A DNA stretch of 64,000 nt from positions 1-64,000 of the forward strand of contig CAKSTO010000004.1 of the NCBI GenBank assembly GCA_934501115.1. The letters are read 5' to 3'. Shown here one piece after another: positions 42,009-49,303 of the stretch. Source of the stretch: an uncultured Faecalibacterium sp. Lineage in GTDB: Bacteria > Bacillota > Clostridia > Oscillospirales > Ruminococcaceae. The position numbers and the translations under genes were made by a program. Numbering within the stretch: the stretch's first letter is position 1; the number at the start of each line of letters is the position of its first letter. Below the pieces are notes generated by a model, which had not been told where the DNA came from, did not search any database, and saw only the letters and a program-made list of their open reading frames with translations.

Positions 42009-42359
42009 TGGTGGAGGCGATGGGAGTCGAACCCATGTCCGAAAAGAGTTCAGTGCAGGTGTCTCCGGGTGCAGGCGATCTACAACATTCCCGCCGCGCC
42101 ACGCCGATCGTCAGGCTAGCGCATTGGTAGCTTCATGAGTTCCTGCCGGTCCGCAAAGCTTAGGTCCGTTCAGGTGCTGTGTCTAAAGGACGCCCCGACC
42201 CCACACGACACAAGAGTGGGCGGAACGCGCAGCACTCAGGCTGCGAGCAACTGAGAATTATTATTGTCAGTTAATTTTTTTGGAGGAGTTATAAAGCAGT
42301 TCCCCCGCTGCTACCCGCTGCCCAGACCTCGCTCCCCCCGTCGAAACCTTTACGCCCCC
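42009..42359 (-). ncRNA. ssrA: Transfer-messenger RNA
   Basis: 351 nt. The 5' end GGGGGCGTAAAGG pairs with CGCCTCC before the 3' CCA (7 bp with one wobble); the T-arm reads GGGTTCGACTCCC. The tag frame ends NNNSQLLAA followed by TGA, the Leu-Ala-Ala tail that targets tagged proteins to ClpXP. It rescues stalled ribosomes together with SmpB, whose gene lies 69 nt upstream on the same strand. Its 3' end served as an integration site for the element remnant to the left. Confidence 0.95.
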
Positions 42360-42383
42360 ATAAAAGCATATCTTGCGATATGC
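42360..42383 (-). terminator. Hairpin between smpB and ssrA
   Basis: GCATATC-GCAA-GATATGC followed by TTTTAT, ending one nt before mature tmRNA. Could end the smpB message or guide processing. Confidence 0.45.
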
Positions 42384-42428
42384 GGATAGCTTTGGAAAAG
42401 TTCCGTTTCAGGAAAGGGTCTGAAACGA

Positions 42429-42911
42429 TCAATCATATCTGCCGTTGGATTTCATTGCACGGTCAATGGAGCGTTTGGCGTCACGCTGAGCGGCGTCAGC
42501 ACGCTTATCGTAGAGCTTTTTGCCTTTGCAAAGCCCCACTTCCATTTTCACGCGGCCATGCTTGAAGTAAAGCGAAAGCGGCACAAGCGTATAGCCCTGC
42601 AGCTTGCATTGCTGATGCAGCCGCCGGATCTCGCTTTTGTGCGCCAGAAGACGCCGGACACGCATAGGATCCTGATTGAACAGGTTGCCATGATCGTAGG
42701 GGCTGATGTGCATCCCCTTGACCAGAAGCTCGCCGTCCTCAATATCCACCCAGCTGTCCTTCAGGTTGACACCGCCGGCACGCAGGCTTTTGACCTCCGT
42801 GCCCTTCAACTCAACGCCGGTCTCCAGTGCTTCCAGAACAAAATACTCGTGGCGCGCTTCACGGTTCGTCGCAATGGTTTTTGTTGCCGGACGTTCTTTC
42901 GCAGGTGCCAT
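42429..42911 (-). CDS. smpB: SsrA-binding protein
   Basis: A 160-residue partner of tmRNA. Core motifs: TNREARHEYFVLEALETGVEL (in pieces), GTEVKSLRAGGVNLKDSW, YTLVPLSLYFK, and the basic tail KRADAAQRDAKRSIDRAMK that folds into the decoding site. Directly upstream of ssrA, the usual arrangement. Confidence 0.97.
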   Translation of the reverse strand: MAPAKERPATKTIATNREARHEYFVLEALETGVELKGTEVKSLRAGGVNLKDSWVDIEDGELLVKGMHISPYDHGNLFNQDPMRVRRLLAHKSEIRRLHQQCKLQGYTLVPLSLYFKHGRVKMEVGLCKGKKLYDKRADAAQRDAKRSIDRAMKSNGRYD

Positions 42912-43011
42912 TCAGCGCGCCTCCTTTCTCTGCTCCGGTTTGTTGTATCAGTATACCATTTTTTCACACTTTTTCAAGTGCTGATTTTTAAGAAACTGTA
43001 AATTCTTTCCA

Positions 43012-43611
43012 TTACAGCTCATCCCGGCCGGAAAGCGCCCTGTACAAGGTCTTATCGTCGGTATACTCCAGGCTTCCGCCCATTGGCAGACCATAAGCCA
43101 GACGGGTCGCCTTGATGCCAAGCGGCTTGACGAGGTTTGCCAGATACATGGCGGTCGCCTCGCCTTCTACGGTAGGGTTCATGGCCATGATGACTTCCTT
43201 CACCTTGCCGTCGCCCAGCCGCGCCAGCAGCTGCCTGACCGTGAGCTGTTCAGCACCGATGCCATCCATCGGGCTGATGAGCCCGTACAGCACATGATAA
43301 AGCCCATGGTACTCCCGGGTGCGCTCCAGTGCCTGCACGTCGCGGGGCGTTTCCACCACGCAGATCACCGAGTTGTCCCGCTTTGTACTGGCACAGATGG
43401 GGCAGAGCTCCGCTTCGGTGTAGTTTTGGCAGACACGGCAGCGATGGAGCTTTGTGTGGGCATTCCGGATGGCGGCAGCCAGTGCTGCAGAGTCTTCATC
43501 GGACATACTCAGCACCTGATATGCCATGCGTGTGGCGCCCTTGCGCCCGACCCCCGGGAACTTGCTGAACTCTTCGATCAGCTTTTCCAGCGGAGCTGCA
43601 GTATAGCCCAT
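43012..43611 (-). CDS. recR: Recombination mediator RecR
   Basis: A 199-residue ring-forming protein of the RecFOR pathway. N-terminal helix-hairpin-helix (EFSKFPGVGRKGATRMA), C4 zinc finger (CRVCQNYTEAELCPIC), Toprim domain (VICVVETPRDVQALE) and the C-terminal LAYGLPMGGSLEYTDD. Follows ybaB by 19 nt; dnaX-ybaB-recR is the conserved order. Confidence 0.97.
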   Translation of the reverse strand: MGYTAAPLEKLIEEFSKFPGVGRKGATRMAYQVLSMSDEDSAALAAAIRNAHTKLHRCRVCQNYTEAELCPICASTKRDNSVICVVETPRDVQALERTREYHGLYHVLYGLISPMDGIGAEQLTVRQLLARLGDGKVKEVIMAMNPTVEGEATAMYLANLVKPLGIKATRLAYGLPMGGSLEYTDDKTLYRALSGRDEL

Positions 43612-43630
43612 GTCACTTCCTCCTGCCGGC

Positions 43631-43969
43631 TCAGAGCCCCGGAATATTCAGGCCGCCGGTCAGCTTGCCCATCTCAGCCTCAGCAGTCTCGTCCACCTGC
43701 TTGACGGTCGCATTGACAGCAGCGGCCACCATATCCTCCAGCATTTCGATGTCATCCGGATCCACGGCCTCGGGCTTGATGGTAATAGCAAGCACCTCAT
43801 GTTTGCCGTTCATCTTAACCGTGACCATCTCACCGGCAGCGCTGCCGGTGTACTCTGCGGCTTCCAGCTCGGCCTGCTTGGCCTTCATATCGTCCTGCAT
43901 TTTCTGTGCCTGACGCATCAGAGCGTTCATATCGGGGCGGCCGAAGCCTGCGGGCATTCTTGCTTTCAT
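43631..43969 (-). CDS. YbaB/EbfC nucleoid-associated protein
   Basis: A 112-residue DNA-binding dimer. NALMRQAQKMQDDMKAKQAEL forms the long helix, and GEMVTVKMNGKHEVLAITIKPE the central sheet. It lies between dnaX and recR as in most bacteria. Confidence 0.93.
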   Translation of the reverse strand: MKARMPAGFGRPDMNALMRQAQKMQDDMKAKQAELEAAEYTGSAAGEMVTVKMNGKHEVLAITIKPEAVDPDDIEMLEDMVAAAVNATVKQVDETAEAEMGKLTGGLNIPGL

Positions 43970-43988
43970 AGTTGGTTACTCCTTTTAT

Positions 43989-44128
43989 TATGATGAACCC
44001 TCTCAGTCAAACCCTGACGGGTTTGCCAGCTTCCCCGAAAGGGGGAGCTTTCTGTGCGCTGGTGGTCAGATGCATAAAAGCTCACCCTTCGGGAGAGCTG
44101 GCGCAAAAGCGCCCGAGAGGGTTTGTTT
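43989..44128. repeat. C-family palindromic repeats (facing pair) between dnaX and ybaB
   Basis: CCCTCTCAGTCAAACCC...GCCAGCTTCCCCGAAAGGGGGAGCTTT and, inverted, AAAGCTCACCCTTCGGGAGAGCTGGCG...CGAGAGGGTT. The pair sits inside a conserved operon. Confidence 0.75.
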
Positions 44129-44130
44129 CT

Positions 44131-45981
44131 TTACATTCTCTTTTTCCTCTCGGAATCCTCAATCGACACTTCCAGCCCGAGTTTTTCCAGCGCATGAAGC
44201 GACTGCTCCGCATTGGAAGCTGCCTTTCCTGCTGTCTTGGGCTCATAGGGTCCGATCGGCACCGCCACGCCGGACACCTCCGCGATCAGCTTTTTGATCA
44301 GTTTCTGGCTGTCCTTATTGGCGCGGATGAAGTCCCGAAAGGTCTTTCCGCCATCGATGAGCACGCGAGTGCCGTCGAAATAGGCCTTGGACTTGCGCAG
44401 ATACGTGTAGAGCATCGGGTCTTTTTCCTGCAGTTTCTGCACCACCTGCTCCCAGTACGGGAAGGGATTGATGCCTTCCTGTGCCACTCTGCGCGGCTTG
44501 TTGAGTACCGGGTCGGCAGGGTTTTCCGCAGGAACGGCAGCGGCAGGCTGTTCTGCCTGCGGGGCCGGCTCTGCGCCTGCAGGTGCAGGCGCTTTCTCCG
44601 CAGAGGCAGGCTTCTGCTCCGGCTGCGCAGAAGATTCATCCCAAGGCAGTGCCTCACTCTGCTGCACCGGCGGCTCCTCCGGCAAGGGCGGAAGCTCGTC
44701 TGTCGGCACAGGTTTTTCCTGCTCTGACGCGGGGTGCACAGGCTCATCCTGCACTACAGGTGCCGGGATCGGTGCAGCTGACTGCACCGGAGCACTGGCA
44801 AAGGGCTGCGCGGCGGGAGCAGCCGCGAAGGGCTGCTGAACCGCCGGAGCCGTGCGTGCAGGCGTTTGAGCGGCCTGTGCCGGTGCTGTCGGCATCTGCT
44901 GCGGCGGCTCAGACAGGGTGAACAGCGCCAGTTCCAGCTCAATGCGCTGGTCACTGCCGCGGGTCATGTGTTCCAGCGCCGTGCCCAGTGTCCGGATCGC
45001 ACGGATCGCTTCCCGCTGACCCAGCTGAGGGCCTTTTTCGAGATAAAGTGCTTCTTCCTCCGGTGACACGCCGGAGAGCAGCGCCTGTCCGCCAGGCAAT
45101 GCCGCCAGCATCAGGGCACGGTAGTGAGCGATCAGTTCTTCGGTCAGCCGCTTGACATCCACAGACTGCTGACGCAGCTGTGCCAGCTGTGCCAGCGCCG
45201 CAGCACCATCCTGCGCTTCCAGTGCATCCGAAATGCGGAACAGATAGCTGCGGTCGGTAACGCCTGCCATGCGGCGCACCACATCGGCATCGATCTTCGC
45301 CGTGACGCCGGCACAGGTGTCCAAAATGGACAGTGCATCGCGCAGAGCGCCGTCCGCCAGGCGGGCGATCAACTCTGCACCGTCCGAGGTCAGCTCCAGA
45401 TGCTCTTCCCGCGCAATATACTCCACCCGGCCGGCAATGTCCTCGGGGCCGATACGGGTAAAGTCATACCGCTGGCAGCGGGACAGGATCGTAGCCGGAA
45501 CTTTCTGGATCTCGGTGGTGGCCAGAATAAAGATGACATGGGCAGGCGGCTCTTCCAGCGTTTTCAGCAGAGCGTTGAACGCCGCTGTAGACAGCATGTG
45601 CACCTCATCGATGATATAAACCTTATATTTACAGGCACTTGGCGTGTACGCCGTCTCGTCGCGCAGGTCGCGGATGTCATCCACGCCGTTGTTGGATGCC
45701 GCGTCCATCTCCACCACATCGAGGATGCTGCCGTTGTCGATGCCCCTGCAGATCTCGCACTCACCGCAGGGGTCGCCGCCCTGCGGATGCAGGCAGTTGA
45801 CCGCCTTGGCAAAAATTTTGGCACAGGTGGTCTTGCCCGTGCCACGCACGCCGGTAAACAGGTAAGCGTGACCCACGCGGTTTGCAGTGATCTGGTTTTT
45901 CAGCGCGGTAACGATGGCACGCTGACCAACCACGTCCTCAAAACGCTGCGGCCTCCACTTGCGGTATAAGGCACGGTACAC
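44131..45981 (-). CDS. dnaX: DNA polymerase III subunit gamma/tau
   Basis: A 616-residue clamp-loader ATPase: Walker A GVRGTGKTT, four-Cys zinc module (CLHPQGGDPCGECEIC), DEVHML Walker B and an SRC motif in LSRCQRYDF. Residues about 370-520 are a Pro/Ala/Glu-rich linker, followed by a tau-like C-terminal domain. The GTG at 45981 is preceded by AAAGGGGAGA and gives the usual start (VYRALYRKWRP); open frame upstream belongs to the SRP RNA region. Confidence 0.95.
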   Translation of the reverse strand: MYRALYRKWRPQRFEDVVGQRAIVTALKNQITANRVGHAYLFTGVRGTGKTTCAKIFAKAVNCLHPQGGDPCGECEICRGIDNGSILDVVEMDAASNNGVDDIRDLRDETAYTPSACKYKVYIIDEVHMLSTAAFNALLKTLEEPPAHVIFILATTEIQKVPATILSRCQRYDFTRIGPEDIAGRVEYIAREEHLELTSDGAELIARLADGALRDALSILDTCAGVTAKIDADVVRRMAGVTDRSYLFRISDALEAQDGAAALAQLAQLRQQSVDVKRLTEELIAHYRALMLAALPGGQALLSGVSPEEEALYLEKGPQLGQREAIRAIRTLGTALEHMTRGSDQRIELELALFTLSEPPQQMPTAPAQAAQTPARTAPAVQQPFAAAPAAQPFASAPVQSAAPIPAPVVQDEPVHPASEQEKPVPTDELPPLPEEPPVQQSEALPWDESSAQPEQKPASAEKAPAPAGAEPAPQAEQPAAAVPAENPADPVLNKPRRVAQEGINPFPYWEQVVQKLQEKDPMLYTYLRKSKAYFDGTRVLIDGGKTFRDFIRANKDSQKLIKKLIAEVSGVAVPIGPYEPKTAGKAASNAEQSLHALEKLGLEVSIEDSERKKRM

Positions 45982-46002
45982 GGCTGGTCTCCCCTTTCCG
46001 GC

Positions 46003-46192
46003 AAAATAAAAGGGACAGCGCACGACGGGGTTTTGTCCCCGCCTTGCGTAACTCGGCATACGGATGCAGGCTGACTGAAACGCACGAACGCACTGCTTAA
46101 GGCTGCTTGGTTCCCCACCTGACCTGGTTCACAGCGAATCCATCGTACAGGACCCGCATCCGTATGCCGAACCACGCAGCAGGCGCTGTCCG
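46003..46192 (-). ncRNA. ffs: Signal recognition particle RNA
   Basis: Roughly 180-190 nt on the minus strand. The domain IV apex has GGTCAGGT...AACCAAGCAGCC (46101-46124 reversed); the long helix pairs GGCATACGGATGC with GCATCCGTATGCC; the outermost stem pairs GGACAGCGC with GCGCTGTCC (46183-46191, 46013-46021), followed by CTTTTATTTT as terminator. Location directly upstream of dnaX matches B. subtilis scr. It guides Ffh to signal peptides. Confidence 0.88.
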
Positions 46193-46270
46193 ACACATTC
46201 TTCTGAATGCCAGAATATTGTACCATAAACGCCGTCAGATTGCAAGAGGGGCACGGCCGGTTTTTGCCGA

Positions 46271-46311
46271 TACAAAAAAAGACTGCCGCACAAAAAAGTA
46301 CGGCAGTCTTT
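46271..46311 (-). terminator. Terminator of pta
   Basis: AAAGACTGCCG/CGGCAGTCTTT stem (46278-46311) running into seven T residues on the minus strand. Confidence 0.88.
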
Positions 46312-46344
46312 GAAAAGGCAAACGCTATTCAGCCGATCCGCAGT

Positions 46345-47370
46345 TTAAGACTGGCAGGCAGTGATCAGGCTCATCTTGTACACCTCGTCTGCGTTGCAGC
46401 CGCGGGACAGGTCGTTGATGGGAGCGTTCAGACCCTGCAGGATGGGGCCGTAAGCTGCGTAGCCGCCCAGACGCTGAGCGATCTTATAGCCGATGTTGCC
46501 GGCCTCGATGCAGGGGAAGATGAAGGTATTGGCCTGACCGGCAACCTTGCTGCCCTTGCACTTGACCTGTGCGACCTCAGGAGCAACGGCAGCGTCAAAC
46601 TGCAGTTCGCCGTCCACAGCCAGCTCGGGATCCATTTCCTGCGCCTTGATGACAGCGTCGTGGCTCAGAGCGACCGTGCCGCCCTTGCCGGAGCCTTTGG
46701 TGGAGAAGCTCAGCACAGCGACCTTCGGGTCGATGCCGAACAGCTTTGCGGTCTTTGCGGTCTCAACAGCCACCTCAGCCAGCTTTGCAGCGGCAGAGAC
46801 CTTGACCTCACCGGTAGCCTTGTCGATGGTATCGGTGTAGTCAATGTTGACTGCGCAGTCGCCCATGGCAATGCGCTTCAGGCCCTCTTCGCCGCAGTCG
46901 CGGTCCAGAATAAAGCAGGAGCTCACCAGATGTGCGCCCTTCTTGGTCTTGACCAGCTGCAGAGCGGGGCGGATGGTATCGGCGGTGGAGTAGGTGGCGC
47001 CGCCCAGCAGGCAGTCGGCCTTGCCCATCTTGACCAGCATGGTGCCGAAGTAGTTGGACTTCTTCAGCAGTGCGGTGCACTCCTCAGCGGTCTGCTTGCC
47101 CTTGCGCAGCTCGACCATGGTGTTGACCATCTCATCGAAACCGGCGTAGTTCTCAGGATCGATGATCTCGGCAGCAGAAATATCAAAGTTACCGGCGGCG
47201 GCAGCAGCCTTGCACTCAGCCTCGTTGCCCACCATGACGACCTTCAGCACGCCCTCGGCCAGCAGCTTGCTTGCTGCCTCCAGAATGCGGGGATCATTGC
47301 CCTCGGTGAAAACGATCGTCTTGGGATTTGCCTTCAGCTGTGCTACCAGCGGTGCAAACATATCAGCCAT
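46345..47370 (-). CDS. pta: Phosphate acetyltransferase
   Basis: A 341-residue enzyme interconverting acetyl-CoA and acetyl phosphate, the first step of acetate formation or use. Recognisable: KTIVFTEGNDPRILEAA, ADCLLGGATYSTADTIRPAL (in pieces), SFSTKGSGKG, and the end GPILQGLNAPINDLSRGC. No ackA follows, so acetate kinase is elsewhere. Confidence 0.95.
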   Translation of the reverse strand: MADMFAPLVAQLKANPKTIVFTEGNDPRILEAASKLLAEGVLKVVMVGNEAECKAAAAAGNFDISAAEIIDPENYAGFDEMVNTMVELRKGKQTAEECTALLKKSNYFGTMLVKMGKADCLLGGATYSTADTIRPALQLVKTKKGAHLVSSCFILDRDCGEEGLKRIAMGDCAVNIDYTDTIDKATGEVKVSAAAKLAEVAVETAKTAKLFGIDPKVAVLSFSTKGSGKGGTVALSHDAVIKAQEMDPELAVDGELQFDAAVAPEVAQVKCKGSKVAGQANTFIFPCIEAGNIGYKIAQRLGGYAAYGPILQGLNAPINDLSRGCNADEVYKMSLITACQS

Positions 47371-47442
47371 TGTGATTACCTCCGAATTTACTTTCCAAAA
47401 TTGTCATCCTGCGTGTTGGACACAAGGATGCCTTTCTCTCTT

Positions 47443-47470
47443 ATTCTAGCACAGACAGCAAAAAGTTCAA
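47443..47470 (-). promoter_or_regulatory. Promoter of pta
   Basis: Minus strand TTGAAC (47465-47470), 16-nt spacer, TAGAAT (47443-47448). Confidence 0.65.
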
Positions 47471-47565
47471 GACAAAATTGGCTTTTTGTGCTAATATTTA
47501 AGAGAAAAGCAGATTCAATCTTGTGAATAAAATATCATACGTTTCTGAAGGAGATCATTACCGCT

Positions 47566-48135
47566 ATGGATTGGGAAACATTAAAGGGCGAATGTCTTGT
47601 CTGCACGCGGTGCGAGCTGTGCCGAACCCGCACCAATGTGGTGTTCGGGCAGGGCGTGGAGGACGCCGAGGTGCTGTTCGTAGGCGAAGGCCCCGGCCAA
47701 AGTGAGGACGAGCAGGGGCTGCCCTTTGTGGGGCGCAGCGGTCAGCTGCTGGACAAATACCTCTTTGCCATCGACCTTGACCGCAGCACAAACTGCTACA
47801 TTGCAAATATCGTCAAGTGCCGCCCGCCCCAGAACCGCGACCCGCAGCCCGAGGAGAGCGAGGCCTGCATGCCGTGGCTGCGGGAGCAGTTCCGCCTGCT
47901 GAATCCGAAGATCGTGGTCTGCCTTGGCCGCATCGCCGCCCAGCGGATGATCCGCCCGGACTTTTCGGTGACCAAAGAACACGGGCAGTTCATCGAAAAG
48001 GGCGGCATCCTGTTCATGGGCACCTTCCATCCCGCCGCCCTTCTGCGCCAGCCGCAGAACAAACCTGCTGCCTTTGAAGATTTTGCCGCACTGAGGGATA
48101 CCATCGAAAAAGTGTGTGACCATACCTATCAATAA
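47566..48135 (+). CDS. Uracil-DNA glycosylase, family 4
   Basis: A 189-residue iron-sulfur UDG that removes uracil from DNA. Motif A is GEGPGQSEDEQGLPFVGRSG; CLVCTRCELC provides N-terminal cluster cysteines; YIANIVKCRPPQNRDP and FHPAALLR complete the signature. GAAGGAGA precedes ATG 47566. It starts a plus-strand repair-flavoured run with the two following genes. Confidence 0.94.
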   Translation: MDWETLKGECLVCTRCELCRTRTNVVFGQGVEDAEVLFVGEGPGQSEDEQGLPFVGRSGQLLDKYLFAIDLDRSTNCYIANIVKCRPPQNRDPQPEESEACMPWLREQFRLLNPKIVVCLGRIAAQRMIRPDFSVTKEHGQFIEKGGILFMGTFHPAALLRQPQNKPAAFEDFAALRDTIEKVCDHTYQ

Positions 48136-48192
48136 GAACGAACCAACCCCTTCCCTTTTGCATATTCTAAAGCAAAAGAGAGGTGTTCAGTT

Positions 48193-49278
48193 ATGGAAAC
48201 CACACGGCATGATCCCATTGATTTCTTTCTGGGTGCAGCCACACCCGCCGGGTTCAAGGGCTATTTTGAACCCCTGCGCCGAGAGCCCGGGATGCAGATG
48301 TATCTCATCAAAAGCGGCCCCGGCTGCGGAAAGTCCACTTTGATGAAACGGCTGGCACAGGCAGCCGAGCAGCAGGGCGAAATGGTACAGCGCATCCACT
48401 GTGCCAGCGACCCCGACAGTCTGGACGGTGTGATCCTGCCTGAACGGCACAAGGCCATTGTGGACGCCACCGCGCCTCATGTGGTGGAGCCGGACGCCCC
48501 GGGAGCCGACGAAGTGGTCGTAAGCCTGTATCATACCATCGACGCGGAAAAGCTGCATCAGCACACTGACGAGGTCAAGGCGCTGTTCGCCCGCAACGCC
48601 ATGCTGCGCAGCCGGGCATCGCGGTATATCGCGTCTGCCGGAAGTCTGCTGCTGGACAGCCGCCGGGCTGAGGCCTGCAGCGCCAACTTCGAGAAGGTGC
48701 GCCGCTACGTCAAACGTCTGTGCACCCGGGCACTGCCCCGCACCGAGGGTGCCGGCAGTGAAGAGCTTCGTCTGCTTTCCGCTGTCACCCCGAAGGGCGG
48801 AGTGTTTTATCAGGGCACCGTGCAGGCTCTTGCCAGCAGATTCATCGTATTCCGGGACGATTACGGTGCCGTCTCGCGGCTGCTGCTGGAGCTCATCCGC
48901 GCCGAAGCCCTGACCCGGGGCTACCACCTCATCACCTGCCCCTGCGCCATGCATCCCGAGGATAAGATCGACCACATCCTTATTCCGGAGCTGAAGCTGG
49001 CTTTTCTCACCGACAACCGGTGGCACCCGGTGCAGCTGCCCGGCGTGCAGTCCGTGCGGTGCAGCCGTTTCCTTGACCGGGAAAACATCGCCGCCTACCG
49101 TGCGCGGCTGCGGTTCAATGAACGTGCGGCCGCAGAATTGCTGGAGCAGGCCAGTGCCCTGATGGCGCAGGCCAAGAGCTGCCACGACGAGCTGGAGACC
49201 TACTACCGTGCGGTGGTGGATTTCGGCAAGGTAGATGAGGCGGCAAAAGAGTGTATCAGAATGTTTGAATTAGATTAG
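48193..49278 (+). CDS. P-loop ATPase of unknown role (PRK06851-like)
   Basis: A 361-residue protein with Walker A KSGPGCGKSTLMKRL near residue 45 and a second conserved region (RFIVFRDDYGAVS). The layout, with two P-loop-like halves, resembles a hypothetical ATPase family restricted to Firmicutes that is often retained with sporulation genes. Function unknown. GAGAGGTG lies before ATG 48193, and the next gene begins 26 nt after the stop. Confidence 0.7.
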   Translation: METTRHDPIDFFLGAATPAGFKGYFEPLRREPGMQMYLIKSGPGCGKSTLMKRLAQAAEQQGEMVQRIHCASDPDSLDGVILPERHKAIVDATAPHVVEPDAPGADEVVVSLYHTIDAEKLHQHTDEVKALFARNAMLRSRASRYIASAGSLLLDSRRAEACSANFEKVRRYVKRLCTRALPRTEGAGSEELRLLSAVTPKGGVFYQGTVQALASRFIVFRDDYGAVSRLLLELIRAEALTRGYHLITCPCAMHPEDKIDHILIPELKLAFLTDNRWHPVQLPGVQSVRCSRFLDRENIAAYRARLRFNERAAAELLEQASALMAQAKSCHDELETYYRAVVDFGKVDEAAKECIRMFELD

Positions 49279-49303
49279 TGCTTTTATAAGGAAGTGAACC
49301 GCC

